This document shows positions 7,862 through 16,665 of a stretch of 64,000 bases of DNA, in pieces. A program made the position numbers and the translations under genes. The stretch comes from CAWVSB01 sp036960375. GTDB lineage: Bacteria; Pseudomonadota; Gammaproteobacteria; Pseudomonadales; CAWVSB01. How positions within the stretch are numbered: the stretch's first letter is position 1; every line of letters begins with the position of its first letter. The notes beneath the pieces are model-generated. The model did no database searches. It was not told the DNA's origin and saw only the letters and a program-made list of their open reading frames with translations. The DNA lies in contig JBALVY010000005.1 in assembly GCA_036960375.1 (NCBI GenBank), positions 1 through 64,000 of the forward strand, written 5' to 3'.

Positions 7862-8722
7862 CTATAATTTCAATACCCAAGCCGCTAGTGCCGCTAGAGC
7901 TAAGCAGCTACCGCCTATCCATATCAATTTTGAATTATTAGTTTTCGCCGGCTGTCGCCGGGATTCTTCACTTATATCAAGTGTGCTGTCTATATCCGGT
8001 GTGGTATCGGGAGTCTTGTTTTGTACGTTTTTCCCTAGCACCATTATGGTGATGTTATCTTTTCCTCCTGCCTTCAGCGCAGCTTTTAAAAGTGCGTTTA
8101 CCTGACCCTCCGGATGACTATTTCTTCTCAGCTCAAGGGCAATTTCTGAATCTGATATTTCATCGCTCAAACCATCGCTGCATAATAGCAATTGCTGGCC
8201 GTCATGTAATCTGCCAGTTATTGTACTGACAGACAATTTCATCTCACGCGAAACGCCAATTGACTGTGTTATTACATTTCTCTCCGGGTGTCTGAGGGCT
8301 TCTTCTTTTGAGATAACTCCGTTTTCTACCAATGACGCGACATAAGTATGATCGGAGCTTAGTTGCTCCAATTCTTTATCCCACAGGTAAGCTCTGCTGT
8401 CACCAACCCAGGCTATTTGATAGTGAGATTCACTAAGTACTAGTGCAACCACGGTAGCTCCCATATTGGCGGCATCGTGTCGTCTATCTATTTCACTGAG
8501 TACGGCAAGATGAGCGTTTTCGATGGCAAGCTGAAGGTTGTGGTGCTCGGCAAATTCTCGCCCGATAGTTTCTTTGACGATATCGCTGGCAACTTCTCCG
8601 CGCGCATGCCCTCCAATACCGTCAGCTACTAGCCACAGACCCAATTCGGGGTCCGCCGAATAACAATCTTCATTGTGTTCGCGAACTCGGCCAGTATGTG
8701 TTAATGCTGAAAAAGTTATCAT
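7862..8722 (-). CDS. PP2C-family protein phosphatase, membrane-tethered
   Basis: A 286-residue protein of the PppA/Stp1 type. Metal-binding aspartates are visible in HNEDCY (Asp19), VADGIGGH (Asp34), CSDGLSD and GGKDNIT. The catalytic domain covers about residues 1-230. A Thr/Ser/Asp-rich linker and one C-terminal membrane helix (LIWIGGSCLALAALAAWVL) follow. It would remove phosphate from Ser/Thr residues, presumably from the kinase encoded next in the operon and its targets. It is the first gene of the four-gene - strand operon. Confidence 0.92.
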   Translation of the reverse strand: MITFSALTHTGRVREHNEDCYSADPELGLWLVADGIGGHARGEVASDIVKETIGREFAEHHNLQLAIENAHLAVLSEIDRRHDAANMGATVVALVLSESHYQIAWVGDSRAYLWDKELEQLSSDHTYVASLVENGVISKEEALRHPERNVITQSIGVSREMKLSVSTITGRLHDGQQLLLCSDGLSDEISDSEIALELRRNSHPEGQVNALLKAALKAGGKDNITIMVLGKNVQNKTPDTTPDIDSTLDISEESRRQPAKTNNSKLIWIGGSCLALAALAAWVLKL

Positions 8723-9045
8723 TATATGTTTTTTAGTATCTTCTGAGGTTTCAGCTCTTGAGGATTTCCTGCGTTCAGGCTATAGGTAAATCATGTAACT
8801 TACAATTTATTAGACTACGTTACTCTAAAGTAGTGGAACAGGCCGATAGATAGATCTAGCGTAGGTCATAAATGGGATCTAGGCCAATAATTGACCACCT
8901 TTTTAACAGGCTAATACGGGTTTAGATATAGCAGTGCCCTGTCGATTGAGGCTAGGGCCGTTTTTAGCGGATTTCATTGCGGCGGTATGCATGACTGCGT
9001 CACCAACAAATGGCATAATTGACCAAATGCGAGATGGAGGGAACT
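8723..9045. promoter_or_regulatory. leuA leader: Divergent intergenic region between PP2C operon and leuA
   Basis: 323 bases. A possible leuA promoter is TTGACC (8891-8896) and TAATAC (8912-8917), but the 15-base spacing is short. I looked for a leucine-codon leader peptide with attenuator stems, as in enteric leu operons, and did not find one. GGAGGG at 9037-9042 is the leuA ribosome binding site. Nothing else stands out. Confidence 0.35.
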
Positions 9046-10596
9046 ATGAGTAAAGATAGGCTGATTATATTTGATACGACCCTGCGCGATGGCGAGCAAA
9101 GCCCTGGCGCCTCCATGACCTGCGATGAAAAGGTGCGCATTGCCAAGGTATTGGAAAAGCTGAAGGTTGATGTCATTGAGGCGGGTTTCGCGATTGCCAG
9201 TGAAGGCGACTTTAATGCGGTAAAGGCCGTTGCCGAGGCGGTCAAAGGCTCTACCATCTGTAGTTTAGCGAGAGCCAATGACAGCGATATACTACGCGCG
9301 GCAGATTCTCTTCGCTCGGCTAATTCTGGTCGTATTCATACTTTTATTGCCACTTCGCCCATTCATATGAAATATAAGCTGAGAATGGAGCCGGATGCCG
9401 TCGTCGAGCGCGCTGTTCACTCGGTGAAGCTGGCCCGCAATAATGTCGCCGACGTGGAGTTCTCTTGTGAGGATGCCAGCCGCTCAGAGTTCGATTTTCT
9501 CTGCCGTATTATTGAAGCTGTTATTGACGCTGGCGCGCGCACAATCAACCTGCCTGATACCGTGGGTTATGCCGAGCCGGCTCAGTACGGACAGATGATT
9601 GGCCGTATTATGCAGGCGGTTCCTAACTCAGATAAGGCTATATTCTCTGTTCATTGTCATAATGACCTGGGTTTGGCCGTCGCCAGTTCCCTGTCCGCGG
9701 TTATGTACGGTGCGAGGCAGGTCGAATGTACCATCAATGGCCTGGGAGAGAGGGCTGGTAACGCCTCGCTAGAAGAAATAGTCATGGCGGTGCGTACCAG
9801 ACAGGATGTTTTTCCGGTGACTACCTCTATTGATCCGAGCCATATAGTACCTGCATCTAGACTAGTCTCAACTATCACCGGGTTTCCGGTACAACCTAAT
9901 AAGGCGATCGTTGGGGCAAATGCCTTTGCTCATGAGTCGGGGATCCATCAAGACGGTGTGCTGAAACATCGGGAAACCTACGAAATCATGAGAGCTGAAG
10001 ATGTTGGCTGGAGCGCCAACAAGCTGGTAATGGGTAAACATTCCGGTCGTGCTGCATTGAGGGCGAGGTTAGAGGGTCTGGGCTTCGTTTTTGAGAGCAA
10101 CGAAGAATTGATGGATGTATTTACGCGGTTCAAGGCCTTGGCAGATAAAAAACACGAGGTCTTTGACGAAGATTTACAGGCCTTGATGACCAATATAAAA
10201 GCCGGCGATAAACCCGCCAAATATACCATCCACGAAGTCGAAGCACTGTCTAAAACCGGTCAGCTCCCACATGCTACGCTGGTGATTAACGTCGATGGCC
10301 AGGCGTCTACTGTAAGCTCGGAGGGTAGTGGTCCGGTAGATGCAGCCTTTAAGGCTATAGAGCAATTAGCGAACAGTAATACCAGTTTAAAACTGTATTC
10401 GGTGAACGCAATTACCGATGGTACCGATTCTCAGGGTGAAGTCACCGTTCGTCTTGAGGATAGCACTGGATTGATTGTGAATGGGCAGGGGGCTGACACA
10501 GATATTGTTGTTGCGTCCGTTATGGCTTATCTGGATGCTCTTAATTTGCTGGACTCTGGGTTAATGCGTGCACACCCACAGCATGACGGAGTCTAA
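9046..10596 (+). CDS. leuA: 2-isopropylmalate synthase
   Basis: Condenses acetyl-CoA with 2-oxoisovalerate, the first step of leucine synthesis. The protein has 516 residues, close to the usual length of this type (E. coli about 523). The HMGL-like barrel opens with FDTTLRDGEQSPGASM and has the metal-binding SVHCHNDLGLAVA motif, NGLGERAGNA and HESGIHQDG. The C-terminal 130 residues form the regulatory domain that gives leucine feedback. I chose ATG 9046 because GGAGGG lies just before it; the frame is open nine codons further upstream. The next gene starts immediately after the stop. No leuBCD genes are present here. Confidence 0.96.
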   Translation: MSKDRLIIFDTTLRDGEQSPGASMTCDEKVRIAKVLEKLKVDVIEAGFAIASEGDFNAVKAVAEAVKGSTICSLARANDSDILRAADSLRSANSGRIHTFIATSPIHMKYKLRMEPDAVVERAVHSVKLARNNVADVEFSCEDASRSEFDFLCRIIEAVIDAGARTINLPDTVGYAEPAQYGQMIGRIMQAVPNSDKAIFSVHCHNDLGLAVASSLSAVMYGARQVECTINGLGERAGNASLEEIVMAVRTRQDVFPVTTSIDPSHIVPASRLVSTITGFPVQPNKAIVGANAFAHESGIHQDGVLKHRETYEIMRAEDVGWSANKLVMGKHSGRAALRARLEGLGFVFESNEELMDVFTRFKALADKKHEVFDEDLQALMTNIKAGDKPAKYTIHEVEALSKTGQLPHATLVINVDGQASTVSSEGSGPVDAAFKAIEQLANSNTSLKLYSVNAITDGTDSQGEVTVRLEDSTGLIVNGQGADTDIVVASVMAYLDALNLLDSGLMRAHPQHDGV

Positions 10597-11325
10597 ATGG
10601 ACCCACTAGGTCACGCGGCTTATCTACGTGAAATGGGTATCGACTGGTATCTCGCGAGAAGGCCGTTGGCCGTCAAGGCTTTGCCTCACGTTTTGCTGGT
10701 ACCTGTCAGTGCAGCAGCTGTAGAGCCTGTTGCCCAGCCGCCGGTCCAGGTATCGGTGCAAACTCGGCAGAAGCGCCCTGATATTGATATTAGTACTCCT
10801 GCGAGCAACATAAATCGCGTATTAAAAGCGACTCCACCCGAGGTAATTTCGGCCGAAGTGGTCGCTCCGCAGGCCAAAGTCGATGAGTCGTTTCATTTGA
10901 TGGTTGTGAGTTACCAGCAGTCTCTGGTATTTGCTTGCGAGATAAAGGCTAGCCCGCTAAGCCCAGTATGGGAACAGTCAGCGCGCCAGTTTATGGACGA
11001 TGTAGTGCGTGCGATAGGCCTGGATACGCATTTGGACTTGGGTGCGCAGTTGGAATATTTCAGTTGGCCGCCAGCCAAAGCACCAACAGGTCGAAGTCGG
11101 ACCCATCAGGCTAAGGAGTGGCTGGGGGGCTTTATGTCCGAGCGAATGACCCGCTGTAAGCCGAAAGCTCTGGTGTTATTAGGTGATTTGGCTCAGAGAC
11201 AATGTGGCGCGGCGATAGCGAAAAACGAGGTAATTGTCATAATTAGTGCACCCAGTCTGGGGCAACTTTTTACCCGGCCAGCTCAAAAAGCAGAGCTATG
11301 GGCTGAGTTACAGGTATTGCTGTAA
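10597..11325 (+). CDS. holD: Probable DNA polymerase III psi subunit (HolD-like), enlarged
   Basis: A 242-residue protein between leuA and rimI. In E. coli holD lies directly before rimI. The N-terminus 'YLREMGIDWYLARRPLA' matches the psi N-terminal 'QLGITQWSLRRPGA' region. The C-terminus 'PSLGQLFTRPAQKAELWAEL' matches the psi end, where a short Pro-x-Leu segment precedes an Ala-Leu-Trp helix. The middle is longer than in E. coli psi (137 aa), with a Pro/Val/Gln-rich linker at about 40-90. Psi links chi to the clamp loader. Homology is inferred from motifs and position only. It directly abuts leuA, and rimI starts 2 bases after its stop. Confidence 0.6.
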   Translation: MDPLGHAAYLREMGIDWYLARRPLAVKALPHVLLVPVSAAAVEPVAQPPVQVSVQTRQKRPDIDISTPASNINRVLKATPPEVISAEVVAPQAKVDESFHLMVVSYQQSLVFACEIKASPLSPVWEQSARQFMDDVVRAIGLDTHLDLGAQLEYFSWPPAKAPTGRSRTHQAKEWLGGFMSERMTRCKPKALVLLGDLAQRQCGAAIAKNEVIVIISAPSLGQLFTRPAQKAELWAELQVLL

Positions 11326-11327
11326 AG

Positions 11328-11801
11328 ATGATCGACCAGCACATGCTTATACGGGATCTGTCTGTAAGCGATGTTCCAAATGTGGTTGAGTTGGAACAGA
11401 GGGTGATGCCTAACCCCTGGAACGAACGTCAGTTTAAAGACAGCCTACTGGCAGGCCATTACTGTAGTGTATTGACTCAGAAAGCGGAGATTGTCGCCGT
11501 CGCAGTGTTTTCTCAAGTAGTGGATCAAGCAGAATTACTTTCAATCGCTGTAGACACCAGCCAACATAGAAAGGGTTTGGCTCGTCGTCTTTTAACCCGC
11601 GGGCTTGAGCGACAGAAAGAAGATGGTGCGAGTTTCTGCGTACTTGAAGTCATGGATTCCAATATACCGGCAATTCATCTTTACGAATCTATGGGCTTTC
11701 GTCGCTGTGGTGTGCGAAAGTCCTATTACAAACTGGCAGCCGGCGCTGTAGACGCGTTGGTAATGCGCCTCGATTTTCCGCACAAGGAATACCAAGAATG
11801 A
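11328..11801 (+). CDS. rimI: Ribosomal protein S18-alanine N-acetyltransferase
   Basis: A 157-residue GNAT enzyme that acetylates the N-terminal alanine of ribosomal protein S18. Family signatures are present: 'EQRVMPNPWNERQFKDSL' near the start, acetyl-CoA loop 'QHRKGLARRLL', 'LEVMDSNIPAIHLYESMGF' and 'RKSYY' near the end. Length is normal (E. coli 148). It starts two bases after the upstream gene and overlaps the next by four bases, so leuA-holD-rimI and the following gene are probably one transcript. Confidence 0.93.
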   Translation: MIDQHMLIRDLSVSDVPNVVELEQRVMPNPWNERQFKDSLLAGHYCSVLTQKAEIVAVAVFSQVVDQAELLSIAVDTSQHRKGLARRLLTRGLERQKEDGASFCVLEVMDSNIPAIHLYESMGFRRCGVRKSYYKLAAGAVDALVMRLDFPHKEYQE

Positions 11802-12205
11802 ATGTTATTGAAACCCAAGATTGGACAATGCTTTTGCCTCCTGAATGGTTGGCAGAGGAGGAAGACGATGTTGTTTTGGTGAGCGATGTCGATGGCGTCG
11901 GTGTTCTGGAAATTAGCTGCTTAAAACGTGAAGAAGGCCTAATGACTGAAGCGGATGTTAAGGGTTTCGCTGAAGAATTGGTTGCCTCTGGTGTATCTGG
12001 CAGACCGGTTAAAGTAGGGGTACTAAAGGGCTTTCTCTTTGAGTACGAAGAAGACGGAGAATGGTGTCGCGACTGGTTTGTCGCGGTAGAAGATTTATTT
12101 ATTCTGGTCAGTTATACCTGTATGGGTGAGGACAAGGGCATGGACGACGCTACCGTGGATGAGTTGGTAGCGACAATAATTCCGTTGGACGAGCTAGAGG
12201 ACTAA
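11798..12205 (+). CDS. Small acidic protein of unknown function
   Basis: 135 residues, strongly acidic, with no signal peptide or membrane helix. The ATGA overlap with rimI shows translational coupling. The chain looks like a mixed α/β domain with alternating strands ('WTMLLPPEWLAEEEDD', 'GVGVLEISCLKREE', 'LKGFLFEYEEDGEWCRDWFV') and a closing helix. I do not recognise the family. Its start, spacing and codon use look like a real gene. It converges on rsxE with only 3 bases between stops. Confidence 0.75.
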   Translation: MNVIETQDWTMLLPPEWLAEEEDDVVLVSDVDGVGVLEISCLKREEGLMTEADVKGFAEELVASGVSGRPVKVGVLKGFLFEYEEDGEWCRDWFVAVEDLFILVSYTCMGEDKGMDDATVDELVATIIPLDELED

Positions 12206-12208
12206 GCC

Positions 12209-12922
12209 TTAGCTAATATGCCCGGTTACCCTCACTCGCCTTGAGCTGGCCTCGGTGGTATCTGTTTTTGCTTCCGCTCTGGATTTTAATTCACGATCAA
12301 TAATATTTTTCCCCGCGATCAACATGCCCGTCACAATAAAGGCGCCGGGAGGGAGTATTACCACTAGAAACCCTGGGTAGCCCGCAGGAGGGCCAATTAC
12401 CCAAGACGCCGCTGAGGCACCAAATAATAAGTCCATATTATCAAATAACGTGCCCGAACCTATTAATTCGCGGATGCCACCCAGTACCACCAATACCAGA
12501 GCGAAACCCATACCCATCATAAAACCGTCGACAGCAGAGGCAGCTACTGAATTTTTGCTGGCGAAGGCATCCGCTCTGCCAAGAATTGCGCAGTTAGTGA
12601 TAATCAATGGAATGAAAATACCGAGTATTTCGTATAGCTCGTAAGCATAGGCCTTCATCAGTAATTCAATACAGGACGTGAAAGCTGCAATAATCATGAC
12701 AAATGCGGGCAGTCGTATCGCGTCGTTCACCAGGTTACGAATTAGTGAAACGGCTATATTTGAGCAGCTTAGTACCATCATAGTAGCCAGACCGAGGCCC
12801 AACGCATTCACCACCGAGCCCGTCACGGCTAACAATGGGCAAAGCCCCAATAGCTGTACAAGGGCCGGGTTGTTTTTCCATAAGCCGTTTACGCTTAGTT
12901 CCTTATACTTTGTATTAGCCAT
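12209..12922 (-). CDS. rsxE: Electron transport complex subunit RsxE/RnfE
   Basis: A 237-residue inner membrane protein, last gene of the rsxABCDGE operon. It has six predicted helices and the family signatures 'NPALVQLLGLCPLLAVT' at the N-terminus and 'IPLIITNCAILGRADAFA', which closely parallel RsxA. RsxA and RsxE form the inverted membrane pair that channels electrons. Its start overlaps rsxG by 8 bases. The C-terminal 30 residues are polar and probably cytoplasmic. Confidence 0.95.
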   Translation of the reverse strand: MANTKYKELSVNGLWKNNPALVQLLGLCPLLAVTGSVVNALGLGLATMMVLSCSNIAVSLIRNLVNDAIRLPAFVMIIAAFTSCIELLMKAYAYELYEILGIFIPLIITNCAILGRADAFASKNSVAASAVDGFMMGMGFALVLVVLGGIRELIGSGTLFDNMDLLFGASAASWVIGPPAGYPGFLVVILPPGAFIVTGMLIAGKNIIDRELKSRAEAKTDTTEASSRRVRVTGHIS

Positions 12923-13559
12923 CGTTGTTAGACTCCTGCTTGAGCGATGCGTGGTCTATCAGTAATTCCTGATTCTCATCAAAGAATAATAATACACGGT
13001 GAACAGCTTTGGTCACCGCACGGGGCGTTATAGTCGCTCCCGTAAACTGGTCAAAATATCCCTTATCTTTTTTTACGCTCCATAAATCTGTAGCGGGCTT
13101 AGTAAGAGATTTGTTATTAAAGCCCAGGATCCAGTCAGACTTCTTCAAGTCTACCTTATCGCCAAGCCCGGGCGTTTCGCTATGGGTTAGCACCCGCACT
13201 CCGGCAATGCTGCCATTCATATTGATGCCGACGATCAAGCGAATTTCACCACTATAACCATCGGGCGCTGTGGCAGGGATGATTACCGCAACCGGTATGC
13301 CATCCTGGCGGGCAATAAATGCCTCGGCAGACTCTTTTATGCCCAATAATTCAGAATCGACCATTACTGTGTCATCCAGCATGGTGTTATTATGGCGTTC
13401 TATCGGAACTATTTCCAATAGGGCTCTAGCCCTTGCTGCGCGCTCTTGCGCAATGATCTGCTCCTTAGTACTGAGATAGGTCAGGGCAATCATTGACGTG
13501 GTGACAACGGCAAACAGGCCTAGAATAATACTGTTTTTACCAATAGCTTTACCCAGCAT
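12915..13559 (-). CDS. rsxG: Electron transport complex subunit RsxG/RnfG (FMN-binding)
   Basis: I start this at ATG 13559 (214 residues). GGGAGG lies nine bases upstream inside the rsxD end, and this start leaves the N-terminal membrane anchor (residues 8-28) in the usual place. The frame is open further upstream, overlapping rsxD. The covalent FMN site is seen as FTGATITPRAV, where the Thr takes a flavin through a phosphoester bond. 'SHSETPGLGDK' style 'THSETPGLGDKVDL' is also typical of RnfG. It acts on the periplasmic face of the complex. Confidence 0.94.
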   Translation of the reverse strand: MLGKAIGKNSIILGLFAVVTTSMIALTYLSTKEQIIAQERAARARALLEIVPIERHNNTMLDDTVMVDSELLGIKESAEAFIARQDGIPVAVIIPATAPDGYSGEIRLIVGINMNGSIAGVRVLTHSETPGLGDKVDLKKSDWILGFNNKSLTKPATDLWSVKKDKGYFDQFTGATITPRAVTKAVHRVLLFFDENQELLIDHASLKQESNNDG

Positions 13560-13560
13560 G

Positions 13561-14601
13561 CTATTGGCCTCCCTTTTTATGGCCATAGGTACGCGGTTGC
13601 GTATAGTGGTCGATAAAGGGTGCGGCAAAATTTGCTAGTAGAACGGAAAACGCAATGGCATCGGGGTAGTTTCCCCAACAGCGAATGATATACAGTAGTG
13701 TGCCAATGAGTGCGCCATAAACCATCCTGCCGCGTGTACTTACAGCAGAAGTAACCGGGTCGGTAACAATGAAAAACGCACCTAGCATGGTCGCACCGCT
13801 AAACCAGTGAAACATTGGAGAACCACCGGAAGCCGAACTACCTCCGTCATAAAATAGGGCTGCCCAAAACCCCAGCGCCAATAGCATGGAGATGGGGGCG
13901 TGCCAAGTGAATATTCGACGATAGAGTAAGTAGCAACCGCCGACAGCAAACCAGAGGTTGGCATACTCCCAACCTCGCCCGGCAAACAAACCGAATTGAG
14001 GTTTTTGTTGCCAAAGTTCGGAAACTTCTAATGCCTTATTTTGCTTCAAGACGTCGAGCGGAGTGGCCATCGTAAAGGCATCGACACCTTCTTTCATAAA
14101 GCCAAAGTTTAAGCGCAAAGCGTCTAGAACGCCGGGCACAGCAGCTTGGTCGGCAATAGTGTTTATCGGCGCTCCCCATGAGGTCATCTGAATGGGGAAT
14201 GAGATAAGCAATACAACGTAGCCCACCATGGCGGGATTAAACGGATTGCTTCCCAGTCCACCATAGAGGTTCTTACCAATAATAATCGCGAATGCGACGC
14301 CAATCGTTAATACCCACCACGGAGCGTAGGGAGGTATGGCAATGGCAAGTAATACGGCAGTGACAATGGCGCTATAGTCTTTTAAATATAGTCCAATTTG
14401 TCTGCCGCGTAGTCGTAGTACCAACGCTTCGCAGCCCAGGGCTACCAGGCAGGCCCAAATAATGTTGACAAAAATACCGGCACCAAAAAAATAGCTGAGA
14501 CAAAGAACTCCAGGAATAGACGCATACAGGACAAGGCGCATCACACTCGCTGTATCGGTCGGCGAGTGTGCATGGGGTGATGTGACGCGTAGAAAGGCCA
14601 T
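13561..14601 (-). CDS. rsxD: Electron transport complex subunit RsxD/RnfD
   Basis: A 346-residue membrane protein related to NqrB. The flavinylation motif is FSGATML, with the acceptor Thr, followed by the conserved 'IVTDPVTSAVSTRGR'. Earlier motifs include 'GLGSNPFNPAMVGYV' and 'TGIP'-type loops. About nine hydrophobic helices can be drawn. It lies 9 bases after rsxC, and rsxG begins one base after its stop. Confidence 0.95.
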   Translation of the reverse strand: MAFLRVTSPHAHSPTDTASVMRLVLYASIPGVLCLSYFFGAGIFVNIIWACLVALGCEALVLRLRGRQIGLYLKDYSAIVTAVLLAIAIPPYAPWWVLTIGVAFAIIIGKNLYGGLGSNPFNPAMVGYVVLLISFPIQMTSWGAPINTIADQAAVPGVLDALRLNFGFMKEGVDAFTMATPLDVLKQNKALEVSELWQQKPQFGLFAGRGWEYANLWFAVGGCYLLYRRIFTWHAPISMLLALGFWAALFYDGGSSASGGSPMFHWFSGATMLGAFFIVTDPVTSAVSTRGRMVYGALIGTLLYIIRCWGNYPDAIAFSVLLANFAAPFIDHYTQPRTYGHKKGGQ

Positions 14602-14610
14602 AATAATACT

Positions 14611-16665
14611 CTAGCTCACATTGTCGTTGGTTAGTTGTTGCTCGGCCTTTTGCAGCTTCGCTTGCAATGTCGATACTGACGCCCGGAAGGCCTCAATATT
14701 GGCATTATCTTCGTTTTCCGCGGTGGCCAGCTTATCTTTTGCTGCGCCAAGGCGTTTCTTAAGCTTGGTGATGGCTTGCTCTGGTGTATCTTTGGCTGCT
14801 CCACCAGCGCGCTGAGCCTGTGCTCGGGCAATCGCATCGGTAGCGCTGTCTGTATTGGTGGAGGCCTCTACTTGCTGCTCTGAAGTATCAGGTACTGCCG
14901 CTTTGGCTAATTCTAGTTGCTGCTCAAGCTTTGTAATTCCAGCGCTAAAGGCATCCAGCTTATCGCTACCCTGTTCGATTGCTTGCTGGTATTTTTCCTG
15001 AGCCTTTTTTAATCGACCCTCGATTTTTACCAACTTGGCTTCAGGTGTTTCTTCGGCAGTGGGGGCTCCTGAACGTTTCGCCTGTGCCCGTTCGATAGCC
15101 GCTTGAACCGGGTCTGTACTGGGCTCGGATTTTTTCGCCTTAGTGCGGGCAATAGCTGCCTGAATAATCGCGTCTTTATCCGTTGTACTGGTTGTCTCAC
15201 CAGGTTTTGTCGCGGCTGAGGCTTTGGCTTTTTTTGCTGCCTCGGCGCGAGCTTGGCGTTTGGCTTCTTTTGCCTCAGCCTCTCGCTCAAGTCTTTCCTG
15301 ACGTGCTTCAAAGCGCGCTTTTGACTGATCCGATTTAATCAAATCCTGGTCATGGGTGCGGATAGCCGCTTTGGAGGCCCGGTAATATTGCACCAGGGGG
15401 ATATTACTTGGGCATACATAGGAGCAACATCCGCATTCAATACAGTCAGCCAGGTTGTGTTGCTGCAGTTTTTCCAGTTCTTTGCCCTGGGAAAACCAGA
15501 ATAACTGTTGAGGTAAAAGCGATGCAGGGCAGGCCTCGGCGCACATGCCGCATCGAATACAGGCTTGCTCAGGGGCAGGTTCTGGCAGCTCTTCTGCGTT
15601 GGGTACTAATATACAGTTGGTCGTTTTAACCACTGGAATCGAAACATCTTCCAGCGCGAAGCCCATCATCGGCCCGCCCATTACCAGGCGAATAGCTACG
15701 TCTTGACGCCATTTCGATAGTGTTAAGAGATGGCTTATCGGGCTGCCCAATAAGGTTTCGAAATTCTGCTGCTGTTCAACTGCCTTACCGGTCACGGTGG
15801 TTATTCTGGATATCAATGGCTCGCCATGAACAACTGCTCGGTAAATCGCTGTGGCTGTTCCGAGATTCTGTACCACGACGCCAATGTCGGCTGGAAGTTT
15901 ACCTTTGGGTACTTCCTTGCCAGTGATGATGGTAATAAGTTGTTTTTCGCCGCCCGAGGGGTATTTGGTTGGGAAATCAACGATCTCAATTCCTGTACCT
16001 TTAGCGGCATTGCGCATAATGGCTAGCGCTTCGGCTTTATTATCTTCAATACCGATAACGGTTTCAGTCGGTGTCAGGATATGCCGTAGTACTTTTACAC
16101 CCTCAAGAATTTGTTCCGCACGCTCGCGCATTAGCATATCATCGGCAGTAATATAGGGTTCACACTCGGTGCCATTGATAATCAGAGTTTTTATAGGTTG
16201 ATCTGGCCGAGGGTTTAGCTTTACCGCGCTGGGAAATCCCGCACCGCCCATACCGGCAATACCTGCATTACGAATGATATCGAGTAGGGCAGGTCTGTCT
16301 AGGGCTTCGTAGTCGGGCACTCCTTTATGTTCGATCCATTGATCTTTGCCATCAGCTTTAATGCTAATACAAGGTCCGCTCATACCGGAAGGATGGGGTA
16401 AAACGTGCCCGCCGATGGCAACCACCTCGCCGGAGGTCGACGCGTGAACGGGTACTGAGACAAATCCATTGGCCTCTGCGATCATCTGGCCTTTTAGTAC
16501 TTTGTTGCCTACTTCAACGATAGGCTTAGCCGGGGCGCCGATGTGTTGCGATAAGGGAAATACCAGCAGCTCCGGTATACCGGCTGACCGGATGGCAGTA
16601 GCGGTAGATTGAACTTTGTTTTCCGGCGGATGGATACCGCCCGGGATGTTAAATACAGCGCGCAT
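14611..16665 (-). CDS. rsxC: Electron transport complex subunit RsxC/RnfC with long coiled-coil tail
   Basis: A 684-residue peripheral subunit that takes electrons from NADH or ferredoxin. The first 440 residues are the conserved core: 'GGIHPPENK', a glycine-rich nucleotide/FMN site 'GMGGAGFPSAVK', 'LIINGTECEPYITADD', and two 4Fe-4S clusters, CIRCGMCAEACP and CIECGCCSYVCP. The remaining 240 residues are Ala/Lys/Gln-rich and include two related blocks (KIEGRLKKAQEKYQQA and KLKKRLGAAKDKLATA) as well as repeated AI(E/A)RAQAKR segments. Such tails vary in length between species. The start overlaps the rsxB stop by one base (TAATG). Confidence 0.95.
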   Translation of the reverse strand: MRAVFNIPGGIHPPENKVQSTATAIRSAGIPELLVFPLSQHIGAPAKPIVEVGNKVLKGQMIAEANGFVSVPVHASTSGEVVAIGGHVLPHPSGMSGPCISIKADGKDQWIEHKGVPDYEALDRPALLDIIRNAGIAGMGGAGFPSAVKLNPRPDQPIKTLIINGTECEPYITADDMLMRERAEQILEGVKVLRHILTPTETVIGIEDNKAEALAIMRNAAKGTGIEIVDFPTKYPSGGEKQLITIITGKEVPKGKLPADIGVVVQNLGTATAIYRAVVHGEPLISRITTVTGKAVEQQQNFETLLGSPISHLLTLSKWRQDVAIRLVMGGPMMGFALEDVSIPVVKTTNCILVPNAEELPEPAPEQACIRCGMCAEACPASLLPQQLFWFSQGKELEKLQQHNLADCIECGCCSYVCPSNIPLVQYYRASKAAIRTHDQDLIKSDQSKARFEARQERLEREAEAKEAKRQARAEAAKKAKASAATKPGETTSTTDKDAIIQAAIARTKAKKSEPSTDPVQAAIERAQAKRSGAPTAEETPEAKLVKIEGRLKKAQEKYQQAIEQGSDKLDAFSAGITKLEQQLELAKAAVPDTSEQQVEASTNTDSATDAIARAQAQRAGGAAKDTPEQAITKLKKRLGAAKDKLATAENEDNANIEAFRASVSTLQAKLQKAEQQLTNDNVS

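Noticed and set aside
8723..9045. Leucine attenuator leader peptide before leuA
   Set aside because: No short frame with a run of Leu codons and no terminator/antiterminator pair were found.
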